A stretch of DNA of 64,000 nt from Paenibacillus rigui (GCF_002234615.1 NZ_NMQW01000023.1:248001-312000); one strand, 5' to 3'. Counted from the first letter of the stretch, positions 27,199 through 36,252 are shown. Program-made: numbers and translations. Notes: generated from the letters alone by a model not told the origin.

Positions 27199-28437
27199 TT
27201 ACTCTTCAAAAGCCTGCAGCACAATGACGGCATTGTGTCCGCCGAAACCGAACGAATTGGAAATCCCGGTTCGAAGCTGGGCCTGCCGCGCTTTATTCGG
27301 CACATAATCCAGATCGCACTGCGGATCCGGAACCTCCTGATTTATCGTTGGCGGGATGATGCCCTCGCGCAAGCTTTTGACTAAAGCGATAGCCTCCACT
27401 CCGCCCGCCGCTCCCAGCATATGACCTGTCATGGATTTGTTCGCCGTGACAGGAATGCGGTAAGCGTGCTCTCCGAACAACCGCTTGATTGCCATCGTCT
27501 CGGAGCGGTCCCCGAGCTCGGTGCTTGTCGCATGTGCGCTGATGACATCGACAGCTTCAGGCGGAAGATGCGCCTCTCCAAGCGCGGCTTTCATCGCGAG
27601 GTACGCACCGATGCCTTCCGGATGCGTCGCTACCATATGATACGCATCGGAGCTGGCCCCGTAGCCCGTCACCTCCGCAAGCACCTTGGCCTCTCTCCGT
27701 CGGGCGTGAGAGAGGGATTCGAGAATAACGATGCCAGCTCCCTCCGCCATGACAAAACCGTCCCGGCCGGCGTCGAACGGCCGGCTCGCCCCGACAGGAT
27801 CCTCATTGCGGGTGGAGACGGCTGTCGCGTTGCCGAAGCTGGCAAGCGAAATTTCCGTCACCGCAGCCTCCGAGCCTCCTGCTATGACGACATCGGCAAT
27901 CCCTTGGCGAATCAAGCGGAACGCTTCGCCAATAGCTGTATTGCCAATGGAGCAAGCGGTTACCGGCGACATGGTTGGGCCGTATGCGCCGTACTTGATG
28001 CTGATCATGGCTGCCGCCATGTTGGAGATCATCATCGGCACGAGCGTAGGGCTGACGCGTTCCGGTCCGCGCTCGCGAAGCACGGCATCCTGCTCCAGCA
28101 GCGTCTGGATGCCGCCGATGCCCGAGCCAACATAGACGCCGAGCCGCTCCCGGTCCAGCTTATCAAGCTCAAGTCCCGAGCTCTCCCAAGCCTGCTCTGC
28201 AGCAGCCAGCGCATATTGGCAGAACCGGTCCATACGGCGCGATTCCTTGCGTCCGAATCGGGCCTCGGCATCGAAGCCGCGCACCATCCCGCCGAATTTA
28301 GCCTTGTAGCGCGTTGTATCGAAGTGATCAAGAAGCGTGATGCCGGACTCTCCCTGCGTCAACCGCTGCCAGAAGGTATCCACATCGTTTCCTAGAGGAC
28401 TGATTAAGCCCATACCGGTAATAACGACTCTTTCCAT
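27199..28437 (-). CDS. fabF: 3-oxoacyl-ACP synthase II (FabF-type)
   Basis: 412 residues, the normal FabF length. The thiolase-fold condensing triad is present: Cys162 in VTACSIGNTAIGEAF, His302 in ISAHATSTELGD and His339 in NKSMTGHMLGAAGG. The reaction is elongation of acyl-ACP with malonyl-ACP. Around the cysteine it reads CSIGNT where housekeeping FabF usually has CATGxN, so this may be a specialised paralogue; no acpP or fabD is nearby. GGAGG is nine bases before the ATG. Divergent from an MmyB-type regulator, with operator-like repeats between. Confidence 0.88.
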   Translation of the reverse strand: MERVVITGMGLISPLGNDVDTFWQRLTQGESGITLLDHFDTTRYKAKFGGMVRGFDAEARFGRKESRRMDRFCQYALAAAEQAWESSGLELDKLDRERLGVYVGSGIGGIQTLLEQDAVLRERGPERVSPTLVPMMISNMAAAMISIKYGAYGPTMSPVTACSIGNTAIGEAFRLIRQGIADVVIAGGSEAAVTEISLASFGNATAVSTRNEDPVGASRPFDAGRDGFVMAEGAGIVILESLSHARRREAKVLAEVTGYGASSDAYHMVATHPEGIGAYLAMKAALGEAHLPPEAVDVISAHATSTELGDRSETMAIKRLFGEHAYRIPVTANKSMTGHMLGAAGGVEAIALVKSLREGIIPPTINQEVPDPQCDLDYVPNKARQAQLRTGISNSFGFGGHNAVIVLQAFEE

Positions 28438-28468
28438 GTTGCAGCCTCCTCGAATGGCGATTAGAATA

Positions 28469-28496
28469 TATGACTAGGTACTAAAACTAAGTCATA
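28469..28496. promoter_or_regulatory. Operator-like inverted repeat between fabF and the regulator
   Basis: TATGACT and AGTCATA form a perfect inverted repeat with 14 bases between. A CTAGGTAC/CCTAGTAC pair of related half-sites occurs at about 28474 and 28523. These are candidates for binding by the divergent XRE/MmyB regulator. Confidence 0.4.
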
Positions 28497-28591
28497 CATT
28501 TATCTTTCCACATATCTTATCCTAGTACAAGATTGTTATTTATTATAGTATAATGACTACTACCTTAAGTGGATAAGGGCGTGATCTGAGT

Positions 28592-29458
28592 ATGAATCGT
28601 CAAACGAGGCTGCAAGCTTTATCGGAGTTTCTAAAAGGGGGGCGGGCCAAGGTGAGCCCGGAATCGGTAGGACTATCCGTCGGTGCCCGCAGGAGAACCC
28701 CCGGCTTAAGACGTGAAGAGGTAGCCCAGCTGGCGGGCGTAAGCCCGACCTGGTACACATGGCTGGAGCAGGGACGGGACATCAAAGTATCGGCCTCGGT
28801 ATTGGATGCCGTAGCGGCGGTGCTGCAGCTGAATGCCGATGAACGGAAATATTTGTATTCCCTTGCACTGGAGGCGGGGCCGGCCGCCAGTCTTCAGCAT
28901 GAGGAGCAGCCCCAAATCAGCCCCTCCTTGCAAAAGATATTGCAGGAGCTCAAGGTTTGTCCTACGATCATTTCCGATCGGCGCTGCCAGATCGTCGGTT
29001 GGAACGAAGCGGCCTCGCATGTGTTTTTGGATTTTGACCGGATCCCTGCATCGGAACGGAACATGATTCGCTTGCTGTTTACAAGAAAGGAATTTCAACG
29101 GCTTGCCGTCAATTGGCAGCACTTTGCCAGCGGCTTTTTGGCGATCTTCCGGGCTTATTACGGCCAGTATGTGGAGGATGAATGGTACGGGCAGTTTTTG
29201 GAGGAGATGAGCGGCCTGCATCCCGAGTTTCAAACGCTTTGGGAGCAGAGCCGGGTCAGCTCTTCTCCCGAGGTGCTGATCGAATTCCGGCATGCGAAGG
29301 CCGGCAAAATGCTGTTCCAGCTTACTTCCCTGCAGGTGCATGGGAGTGCCGATGTGAGGTGCAGCATTTATACCCCTGCACCGGCTTCCACCACGGAAGC
29401 CAAGCTGAGGCAGCTGATGGAGCGGCAATCGAGCCTGAATGGAGACACAGAGGAATAG
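28592..29458 (+). CDS. XRE-type regulator with MmyB-like ligand domain
   Basis: About 288 residues. N-terminal helix-turn-helix (RRTPGLRREEVAQLAGVSPTW, about 34-75), then the MmyB-like ligand-binding domain (about 105-275, WNEAASHVFLDF, RNMIRLLF). A crystal structure of one MmyB-like regulator was reported with a bound fatty acid, which suits its divergent position next to fabF. SD before ATG 28592 is weak. Likely an autoregulated repressor or activator of fabF (inference). Confidence 0.85.
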   Translation: MNRQTRLQALSEFLKGGRAKVSPESVGLSVGARRRTPGLRREEVAQLAGVSPTWYTWLEQGRDIKVSASVLDAVAAVLQLNADERKYLYSLALEAGPAASLQHEEQPQISPSLQKILQELKVCPTIISDRRCQIVGWNEAASHVFLDFDRIPASERNMIRLLFTRKEFQRLAVNWQHFASGFLAIFRAYYGQYVEDEWYGQFLEEMSGLHPEFQTLWEQSRVSSSPEVLIEFRHAKAGKMLFQLTSLQVHGSADVRCSIYTPAPASTTEAKLRQLMERQSSLNGDTEE

Positions 29459-29479
29459 CGTAGTTTGGTCTAAGTAGAG

Positions 29480-29521
29480 GGATATGGTATACTTTTCCTG
29501 AAAAGTTACCCTATCCTTTTT
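29480..29521 (+). terminator. Intrinsic terminator after the MmyB-type regulator
   Basis: GGATA, GGTA and ACTTTT on the left pair with AAAAGT, TACC and TATCC on the right around a short loop, followed by TTTTT, 20 bases past the regulator stop. It separates the regulator from the ABC transporter. Confidence 0.7.
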
Positions 29522-29537
29522 CTATGCTGGAGGCCTA

Positions 29538-30566
29538 ATGAATACAATGTCTGTAGTGCAGCTGAGAGATGTGACCAAACGGATCGGCTCCAAAACGATT
29601 GTCGATCGCCTGTCCTTCGACGTGCTTCCGGGGGAAGTGTTCGGTTTTCTGGGACCGAACGGAGCCGGCAAAACAACGACGATCCGGATGATCGTCGGTT
29701 TAATGTCGATGACCGAAGGCGAGGTGCGCGTCAACGGCCTGAGCGTCAAATCGCAATTCGAGCAGGCCATGATGCACGTCGGCGCGATCGTGGAAAATCC
29801 GGAATTTTATAAATTTTTAACCGGGTATCAAAATTTGCAGCATTTTGCCCGGATGATTCCAGGCATTACAGAGGAGCGACTGAACGAAGTCATTGCTCTC
29901 GTGAAGCTGGAGCACCGCATTCATGATAAGGTGAAAACGTACTCCCTCGGCATGCGTCAGCGGTTAGGTGTCGCACAAGCGATTTTGCACCGTCCGTCTG
30001 TGCTTATTCTGGACGAGCCGACCAATGGGCTTGATCCCGAAGGCATCCGGGAGCTGCGCGATTATTTGCGCCAGCTGACCGTGCATGAGGGGCTTGCCGT
30101 TATCGTGTCCAGCCACTTGTTATCCGAGATGGAGCTGATGTGTGACCGCGTGGCGATTATTCAGAACGGCAAGCTGCTGGACGTGCGTTCTTTCAAGGAA
30201 ATGCAGGCACAGCAGGACGGTCTGGAAGTGCAGATTGAAGTAGACCGCGTCGAGGCAGCCCGGGACGTAGCGGCAGAGCTGGCAGGGGATCAGGCCGTGA
30301 AGGCTGTGACCACAGCATTCGCTCAGCCGCTTAGACCGAGGCCGGACGACAGCGACGGGGGAGGCGTCGCCGTTGCCTCTGCTGAAAGCGGCGGGCCCCT
30401 GACCGAGGGCATTCTGACGGTAAGATGCAGCGGCGGGCGGGACGAGATTGCCGAACTGAACAAGCGGCTCGTTACTGCCGGTATCCGGGTATACGGCATT
30501 CGGACGCAAAATAAATCTTTGGAGGATCAGTTCCTGGAAGTAACGAGGGGGAATCAAATTGTCTAG
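29538..30566 (+). CDS. ABC exporter ATP-binding protein (BcrA-like)
   Basis: 342 residues: Walker A GPNGAGKTTT, signature YSLGMRQRLG, Walker B LILDEPTNGLD and H-loop VIVSSHLLSEM, followed by a C-terminal extension of about 130 residues common in BcrA/antibiotic-export and SkfE-like ATPases. An inserted Pro/Asp/Gly-rich linker (about 255-290) is probably disordered. GGAGG lies four bases before the ATG. It overlaps the permease gene by eight bases. Confidence 0.87.
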   Translation: MNTMSVVQLRDVTKRIGSKTIVDRLSFDVLPGEVFGFLGPNGAGKTTTIRMIVGLMSMTEGEVRVNGLSVKSQFEQAMMHVGAIVENPEFYKFLTGYQNLQHFARMIPGITEERLNEVIALVKLEHRIHDKVKTYSLGMRQRLGVAQAILHRPSVLILDEPTNGLDPEGIRELRDYLRQLTVHEGLAVIVSSHLLSEMELMCDRVAIIQNGKLLDVRSFKEMQAQQDGLEVQIEVDRVEAARDVAAELAGDQAVKAVTTAFAQPLRPRPDDSDGGGVAVASAESGGPLTEGILTVRCSGGRDEIAELNKRLVTAGIRVYGIRTQNKSLEDQFLEVTRGNQIV

Positions 30567-31329
30567 CTTTGTCAGTCTTGTGCAAAACGAACAAATGAAA
30601 ATTTACAGCCGCGTCCGCACTTGGATCATGCTGGGCATTTTGGCTCTTACCGTTATTCTGTATGCGGTCATGTTCAAGTATGTCATGGAATCCGGCATGA
30701 ACAGTGCGCTTTCATTCATGTCGATGACGGCAGGGCTCTCCTTCCTCGTATTCGTGTTTTCCGTTATCGTCGCCGGGGACAGCGTAGCTTCCGAGTTTAC
30801 ATGGGGCACGATCAAGCTGCTGCTTATCCGCCCGGCAACACGGGCCAAAATTTTGGCAGCTAAATATGTTTCCGTAGTCCTGTTTTTGATAACTGCATTG
30901 GTCACCTTGTTCGTTTTTTCCTATTTCGTTGGCTTGCTTGTATTCGGAATGGGGGGAGCGGCGGGAGATGCGGGAGCTTTTCCTAGAATCGTTCAGGCCT
31001 ATGGACTCAAATTCGTTGATTTGCTCATGTTCGTCACGTTAGCGTTTATGATTTCCACCGTTTTCCGCAGCAGCTCTCTGGCGATCGGGCTATCCATTTT
31101 TCTGATGTTTACGGCTAACGGCGTCGTACTCATGCTGGCCGGGCTGAAATACAGCTGGGTAAAGTACACTTTGTTCGCGAATACCGATCTTTCGCCTTAC
31201 CTGCTGGGGGATGCACCTTTGGTGAAGGGCATGACGCTCGGCTTTTCGATTACCATGCTGGTCCTTTACTGGATCGTGATGTATGGAATCTCCTGGCTGC
31301 TGTTTACAAAACGGGATGTAGCGGGGTAA
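30559..31329 (+). CDS. ABC exporter permease (ABC-2 type)
   Basis: 256 residues with six membrane helices in the ABC-2 pattern; FSVIVAGDSVASEFTWGTIK between helices 2 and 3 is typical of the bacitracin/lantibiotic-immunity-type permeases. TTG start at 30559 with GAGGGGG seven bases upstream, overlapping the ATPase stop. With the ATPase it forms a complete exporter of unknown substrate. Confidence 0.87.
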   Translation: MSSFVSLVQNEQMKIYSRVRTWIMLGILALTVILYAVMFKYVMESGMNSALSFMSMTAGLSFLVFVFSVIVAGDSVASEFTWGTIKLLLIRPATRAKILAAKYVSVVLFLITALVTLFVFSYFVGLLVFGMGGAAGDAGAFPRIVQAYGLKFVDLLMFVTLAFMISTVFRSSSLAIGLSIFLMFTANGVVLMLAGLKYSWVKYTLFANTDLSPYLLGDAPLVKGMTLGFSITMLVLYWIVMYGISWLLFTKRDVAG

Positions 31330-31375
31330 GGTGAAGTCCGGATTTGCGGGGGAAAAAGAAATCAGAACGCAATGC

Positions 31376-31425
31376 AGCCATGCGGGAGTGCAGGGAAAGC
31401 CCTGAAAACGCATGGCTTTATTTTT
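31376..31425 (+). terminator. Terminator hairpin overlapping the amj start codon
   Basis: AGCCATGCG pairs perfectly with CGCATGGCT around an inner CAGGG/CCCTG hairpin, followed by TTATTTTT. It ends the ABC operon; the second arm contains the ATG that begins the best amj N-terminus. Confidence 0.75.
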
Positions 31426-32205
31426 AGTAGAAAGGTTAGGTTTCACAACCTTCGTCTGCCTTGACAATCTTACGGCGTACGGCTTGCAGGCGTACGTATG
31501 GGTAAGCTGGCCGTTGCGTTGTCGCTGACGGGCATGATCGTACTCATTTCCCGCACATCGAATCTCATGCAGGCTACGATGCTGGGCGGCGTGATCGACT
31601 ATGCCAAGCAGACGCCGGGCTATTCGCTGGAAGCGCAGCTTCATATTATTATCGCCGGAGCTTCCATGGGAACATTGCTGGCGATCTTATTGATACCGAC
31701 AGCGGTCCGTGTATCGGCCAAGCTGATTGGAAGGCTCGAAGTAACAGGCTCCTTGCCGCGGCTGTTTGTCGAATCCGTGTCGATCCGCAACCTGAAATAC
31801 GCAGGCAAGCAGTTCAAGCCGCCGACCTGGGAGATGATTTCCAGGCTGCGGATCGGCGGGGTGCCCAAGAGATTGCTGCTGCTGAATACTGTCGTAACGG
31901 CTATATACACGGTAGGCGTGCTGGCCGCATTGAACGCATCCTTCCTTATGCCCCAATACAGTACGACCGCAACGCTGTCTTCGGGGCTGGTCAATGGGAT
32001 CGCGACCATACTGATGACACTACTGGTCGACCCGCAAATTGCTTTGCTCACCGACAGGGCGATGAACGGCCAGGAAAGCATGTCCTCCTTAACCAAAATG
32101 TACGGGCTCCTGATGTTCTCGCGGTTTTGCGGAACGTGGCTGGCCCAGCTGCTGTTAGTGCCTTGTACCCTCATTATTCAGTGGACTGTTCCGTGGTGGA
32201 CCTGA
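31412..32205 (+). pseudogene. amj: amj-type lipid II flippase, frameshifted near its 5' end
   Basis: From 31471 the frame reads YGVRLAGVRMGKLAV, ISRTSNLMQA and on to a normal C-terminus: the Amj (YdaH) family, which flips lipid II across the membrane as an alternative to MurJ. In that frame a TGA stands at 31462 and the first ATG is 31498, leaving 235 codons and no helix 1. The missing start is present in another frame: ATG 31412 reads MALFLVERLGFTTFVCLDNL, which suits the family's first helix. Restoring one TACG unit at 31471 (TACGTACGGC instead of TACGGC) would join both parts into about 265 residues. Either a pseudogene, a phase-variable gene or a sequencing error. Confidence 0.65.
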
Positions 32206-32357
32206 ATGGAATTGGGGAGGATTCACAATTTCTTTGGGAATCGTAGTGAAAATTAATAAGCTTTTATGAATGGCACGCCAGGAAAAAGGAATAACACGAT
32301 TGATGTCGAATCATTACGTTTGCCAGGCAATTTATTTAAAAGGGGAACCGTAAGCCT

Positions 32358-33128
32358 ATGATTCAATTTGAAAAAGTTTCCAAAGTTTATCCCAATGGTA
32401 CCGTGGGCCTAAACAACATAAATTTGACCATTCAGCCGGGAGAATTCGTCGTCATCGTAGGATTGTCCGGTGCCGGAAAATCAACACTCCTGAGGTCGAT
32501 CAATCGTTTGCACGAAATAACCGATGGTCACATTAAGATCGACGGCAAGTCCATCACGGCTGCCAGAGGAGCCGAGCTGCGCCGGATGCGCCGGGATATC
32601 GGCATGATCTTTCAGAGCTTTAATCTCGTGAAGCGCGTATCCGTTCTGCGCAATGTGCTTTCCGGGCGCGTAGGCTACCACTCGACCCTCACAACGCTTC
32701 TCGGTCTTTTCCCCAAAGAAGACATTGAGCTGTGTCTGAAGGCGCTGGAGCGCGTCAATATTCGGGAAAAAGCGTATTCGCGTGCTGACGAGCTGTCCGG
32801 AGGCCAGCAGCAGCGCGTTTCCATTGCCCGGGCATTGGCGCAGGAGGCTAAAATCATTCTTGCGGATGAGCCGGTCGCTTCCCTTGACCCGTTGACGACC
32901 CGCCAGGTTATGGACGATCTGAAGCGGATCAATCAGGAGCTGGGGATTACAACGATTGTAAACCTGCACTTTATCGATTTGGCGCGTGAATATGCGACGC
33001 GAATTATTGGCTTGCGTGCGGGGCAGGTCGTATTTGACGGACCCGTGGAAGAAGCGACGGATGAGAAATTTTCCGAAATTTACGGACGTGCGATTAAGAG
33101 AGACGAGCTGCTGGGGGTGGATGCCTGA
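32358..33128 (+). CDS. phnC: Phosphonate/phosphite ABC transporter ATP-binding protein
   Basis: 256 residues: Walker [10 protein letters not shown] (about 35-43), signature [16 protein letters not shown] and Walker [13 protein letters not shown]. The PhnC-specific insertion [17 protein letters not shown] identifies it. It powers uptake of phosphonates or phosphite through the two PhnE permeases downstream. AGGGG lies 12 bases before the ATG; its stop overlaps the phnE start by one base (TGATG). Confidence 0.92.
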   Translation: MIQFEKVSKVYPNGTVGLNNINLTIQPGEFVVIVGLSGAGKSTLLRSINRLHEITDGHIKIDGKSITAARGAELRRMRRDIGMIFQSFNLVKRVSVLRNVLSGRVGYHSTLTTLLGLFPKEDIELCLKALERVNIREKAYSRADELSGGQQQRVSIARALAQEAKIILADEPVASLDPLTTRQVMDDLKRINQELGITTIVNLHFIDLAREYATRIIGLRAGQVVFDGPVEEATDEKFSEIYGRAIKRDELLGVDA

Positions 33129-33919
33129 TGACAGCTTCCGAACAACGCAAGAAGCTGGAGAAGCCGTCTAACACCAAGTCTTACATGACGACGCTGTTAA
33201 TCCTAGTACTGCTTTGGTGGAGCGGTGCGAAAACCGATGCTTCGCTTTCTACGTTAATGACCGGCATGCCTGAGATGGGCAAGCTTCTCAAAGAAATGGT
33301 TCCTCCGGACTGGAGCTACATCGATGTCGTGTGGAAGCCGATGGTGGAGACCGTGCAAATGGCCATTATCGGTACGACGATCGGCGGGATCGCTGCTATT
33401 CCTGTCGCGCTGCTGGCTGCGGGAAATGTGTCCAGATCGCCTTGGATTTATCATCCGGCCCGGATCATCCTGAACCTGATTCGCACGATCCCTGAGCTGT
33501 TGTTTGCGGCTTTTTTCGTTGCGATCTTCGGCATCGGGGCTATGCCGGGGGTTATGGCTTTGGCTTTCTTCGCCTTCGGTCTCGTAGCCAAGCTGACGTT
33601 CGAGGCTATTGAAGCTATTGATCCGGGACCGCTGGAGGCAATGACGGCTGTAGGCGCCAACAAATGGCAGTGGATCCACTTCGGAGTGCTCCCGCAGGTG
33701 GCGGCCCAATATATGGCCTTCTTCTTGTATACCTTTGAAGTCAATATTAGAGCCGCTGCCGTACTCGGCTTGGTAGGCGCTGGCGGGATCGGTCTATTCC
33801 TGGACCGCACCTTGCAGCAGTTCCGTTATGACAGATCTTCGCTTATTATTATTTTAACGCTGGCTATTGTTCTTGTTATTGATTATGTCAGCACGAAAGT
33901 CAGGGAGAAGCTGCTATGA
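33128..33919 (+). CDS. phnE: Phosphonate ABC transporter permease PhnE
   Basis: 263 residues, about six helices, with the permease EAA-type loop AMTAVGANKWQWIHFGVLPQ that contacts PhnC. A short basic N-terminal tail precedes helix 1. The stop overlaps the second permease (ATGA), so the three genes are translationally coupled. The two permeases differ clearly and should form a heterodimer. Confidence 0.92.
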   Translation: MTASEQRKKLEKPSNTKSYMTTLLILVLLWWSGAKTDASLSTLMTGMPEMGKLLKEMVPPDWSYIDVVWKPMVETVQMAIIGTTIGGIAAIPVALLAAGNVSRSPWIYHPARIILNLIRTIPELLFAAFFVAIFGIGAMPGVMALAFFAFGLVAKLTFEAIEAIDPGPLEAMTAVGANKWQWIHFGVLPQVAAQYMAFFLYTFEVNIRAAAVLGLVGAGGIGLFLDRTLQQFRYDRSSLIIILTLAIVLVIDYVSTKVREKLL

Positions 33920-34695
33920 CAAATACATCCTCTCGTATCCGTTTTTGGGTCATTGCCGTTCTTATCGTCTTGGTGTACTACTGGTCGGTTACCGGCCTGA
34001 AGCTGGAAGGGTTCACGGAAAATGCCGGCCGGGATTTCACGACCATTGTGAAAGGCTTGCTTCATCCCGATTGGGGCTATGTGTATCTTCCGGAGGGCGA
34101 GGATTTGCTCCGGGGATTGCTTGAGACATTGGCCATTTCCATTCTAGGTACGGTGATTTCCGCTATCATTTGTATTCCGTTTGCCTTCTGGGCTGCGAAC
34201 AATATGAGCCGCTTCAAATCCGTTCCGGCTTCGGGAAAATTCGTTCTCAGTCTGATCCGGACATTTCCGGAAATCATTATGGCAATCATCTTTATAAAAG
34301 CTGTAGGTCCCGGCTCCTATGCAGGGGTATTGGCGCTTGGACTGCATTCCATCGGGATGCTCGGCAAGCTGTACTCCGAGGCGATCGAAAACCTGGATCT
34401 GGGTCCCACCGAAGCATTGGTCGCCTGTGGCGCCAACAGGCTTCAGGTCCTGTGGTTTGCCGTCATTCCACAGGTGATTCCGCATTTCCTGTCGTTCGCG
34501 ATGTACCGCTTCGAGATCAACATCCGCTCCGCGTCGATTCTTGGCTTGATTGGGGCCGGGGGGATCGGTACCCCGCTCATCTTCGCCTTGGAAGCCCGGG
34601 CATGGAATCGTGTCGGTATTATATTGCTGGGAATTATCGTGATGGTTACGATCATCGACTATATTTCCTCAGCCATTCGCAAGCGTCTGGTATAA
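33916..34695 (+). CDS. phnE: Second phosphonate ABC transporter permease PhnE
   Basis: 259 residues, about six helices with the loop ALVACGANRLQVLWFAVIPQ, homologous to the preceding permease. An SSRIRFW start and a periplasmic-side loop after helix 1 (KGLLHPDWGYVYLPEGEDLL) are typical. It ends the phnC-phnE-phnE operon before a near-perfect terminator; the binding protein is not in the operon but on the other strand at 36303. Confidence 0.92.
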   Translation: MTNTSSRIRFWVIAVLIVLVYYWSVTGLKLEGFTENAGRDFTTIVKGLLHPDWGYVYLPEGEDLLRGLLETLAISILGTVISAIICIPFAFWAANNMSRFKSVPASGKFVLSLIRTFPEIIMAIIFIKAVGPGSYAGVLALGLHSIGMLGKLYSEAIENLDLGPTEALVACGANRLQVLWFAVIPQVIPHFLSFAMYRFEINIRSASILGLIGAGGIGTPLIFALEARAWNRVGIILLGIIVMVTIIDYISSAIRKRLV

Positions 34696-34744
34696 AGCGT
34701 AATGAAAATAGAGATTTAGATTTAGACTGGCCCCAGAAATCGTA

Positions 34745-34794
34745 ACAGCGACAGACTTGGACGAGAAAAAGTCCAAGTCTGTCGCTGTATTTTT
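34745..34794 (+). terminator. Strong intrinsic terminator of the phnCEE operon
   Basis: A perfect 18-bp stem beginning ACAGCGACAG, loop GAGAAAAA, then TATTTTT. Confidence 0.9.
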
Positions 34795-34874
34795 GAAGTA
34801 TCGCTTCCGTAAGCGGGATAAAAATCTCAATGTTCCAGTACAACTTGAGCGATTAATACATTTGACGAGTAGGA

Positions 34875-35594
34875 TTATGAAAGGATTGCGCCACCCTCGA
34901 CATGAATGACAGATCCAGTCGTAAATGTATTTTTAGCCAAGTACACATAGGCCTCGGCAATTTCCTCAGGCTTTGCAATATGCTTCAGCAACATTGACTG
35001 AGCAATCGCTTGAAACATCGCTTCGCGACTTTCCTCGTCCATCCCACTAAATATGGGTGTATCCACTACACCCGGCGATACGGCGTTGATTCGAATCGGC
35101 GCCAAGTCCACCGCTAAGCCACGAACAAGCCCTTCAATTGCTGAGTTGATCGCAGCCACCGTCGAGGTGCCTTGTGCCGGGCGTATGCTAAATGTACCGG
35201 AGGTCAACGTGATTGACCCGGACTTCTTGATGAAAGGCAATGCGGCTTTCACGGTCAAGTATTGTCCCCAGAACTTGCTATCAAAGGCTGCCCTTGCCGT
35301 ATCGATGGGCAAAGCATTAAAGGGAGTCATGGCCGAATCTCCGGCGGCCGTAACGACGAGGTGCTCGAAGGGTCCCAAGCTCTCAAAGAATTGTTTCGTC
35401 TGGCTTTCATCCCGGAAATCAAGTACGAGCCCTTGCGCCTCCTGACCCAACTCCTTCTTCGCCTCATCTACTTTGATTTGTGACCGGCTGGCGACGATGA
35501 TTTGAGCGCCTTGAGTGAGGAGTGATTTTGCGACCGCCAGGCCAATACCCGAAGTACCGCCTATGATGACAGCACGATGGTTTTGCAATGACAT
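34875..35594 (-). CDS. SDR-family protein lacking the catalytic Tyr/Lys
   Basis: 239 residues with the Rossmann motif GGTSGIG (12-18), NAG-like AAG at about 83-85, the conserved serine S132 and a C-terminal GSVIHVEGG. At the usual YxxxK position it reads V146-A-A-I-N150, so both the proton-donor Tyr and the Lys are missing. Some SDR subfamilies carry this deviation; it may bind nucleotide without classic dehydrogenase activity, or use other residues. AAGGAGG is nine bases before the ATG. It is divergent from a MerR regulator that probably controls it. Confidence 0.87.
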   Translation of the reverse strand: MSLQNHRAVIIGGTSGIGLAVAKSLLTQGAQIIVASRSQIKVDEAKKELGQEAQGLVLDFRDESQTKQFFESLGPFEHLVVTAAGDSAMTPFNALPIDTARAAFDSKFWGQYLTVKAALPFIKKSGSITLTSGTFSIRPAQGTSTVAAINSAIEGLVRGLAVDLAPIRINAVSPGVVDTPIFSGMDEESREAMFQAIAQSMLLKHIAKPEEIAEAYVYLAKNTFTTGSVIHVEGGAILS

Positions 35595-35683
35595 GTTTTA
35601 TACCTCCTTATTGGATGAGCGTTCAACTAATAAAATAGTGACCCTTTTCGAGGTCCGGAATCAGTGCAGGGTGCTCAAATGAA

Positions 35684-35714
35684 ATGATAAAGTATAGAGT
35701 GCACTCGATAGCAA
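35684..35714 (-). promoter_or_regulatory. MerR-type promoter of the SDR gene
   Basis: On the minus strand: TTGCTA, a 19-base spacer and TATCAT. Within the spacer lies the perfect dyad GAGTGCACTC (35697-35706). A stretched 19-bp spacer with a dyad is the hallmark of promoters activated by MerR-family proteins, and the merR-like gene starts 30 bases away on the other strand. Confidence 0.65.
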
Positions 35715-35744
35715 TACAGTTCGAATCAATGTTATAATAGAAAA

Positions 35745-36146
35745 ATGGAAAATACTTTTTCGAGCAAACAAGTTTCCGACAAGACTGGATTGAGCATCCA
35801 CACATTGCGATACTATGAGCAAATAGGTTTAATTGACGGTATCGTACGGGATGAAAATGGATATCGCGAGTATTCAGAGTCCGATATTGTATGGTTCCAG
35901 GTTTTAAGTTACTTTCGAGCGATGGGGATGCCCATCCGGGAGATGCAGGAGTTTATCGCCTTGCACAATAGTGAAGTCTCCACAATAACAGCCCGACGAG
36001 AATTCATGGAAAGTTATCGCAGTAAAGTTGTCGATCAAGTAAAGAGCCTTGAAAAGACACTGGAGAAAATCGATGATAAAATCAAATTTTTCAAAAATCT
36101 GGAGGACCCGGATAAACTACGATCTGAACACGACACCACAAGTTGA
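35745..36146 (+). CDS. MerR-family transcriptional regulator
   Basis: 133 residues: winged helix-turn-helix (FSSKQVSDKTGLSIHTLRYY, about 5-25; GLIDGIVRDENGYREYSESD) and a C-terminal dimerisation coiled coil (about 85-125) with no cysteine cluster, so metal sensing is unlikely; it resembles the YyaN/AdhR-type regulators of oxidoreductases. TATAAT at 35733-35738 ends only six bases before the ATG and no SD is present, so the mRNA may be leaderless. It likely controls the divergent SDR gene. Confidence 0.87.
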   Translation: MENTFSSKQVSDKTGLSIHTLRYYEQIGLIDGIVRDENGYREYSESDIVWFQVLSYFRAMGMPIREMQEFIALHNSEVSTITARREFMESYRSKVVDQVKSLEKTLEKIDDKIKFFKNLEDPDKLRSEHDTTS

Positions 36147-36169
36147 TGTGTAAAGTCCATAAAAGTGAC

Positions 36170-36198
36170 AAAGGAGCTGCTGCGGCAGCTCCTTTTCT
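36170..36198 (+). terminator. Intrinsic terminator after merR-like gene
   Basis: AAGGAGCTGC/GCAGCTCCTT stem followed by TTCTT, 23 bases after the stop. Confidence 0.75.
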
Positions 36199-36252
36199 TA
36201 CTACATGTTCAAGCAGCATACCATGTTTACCCCCTATCGGCTTTTCCCGAAA

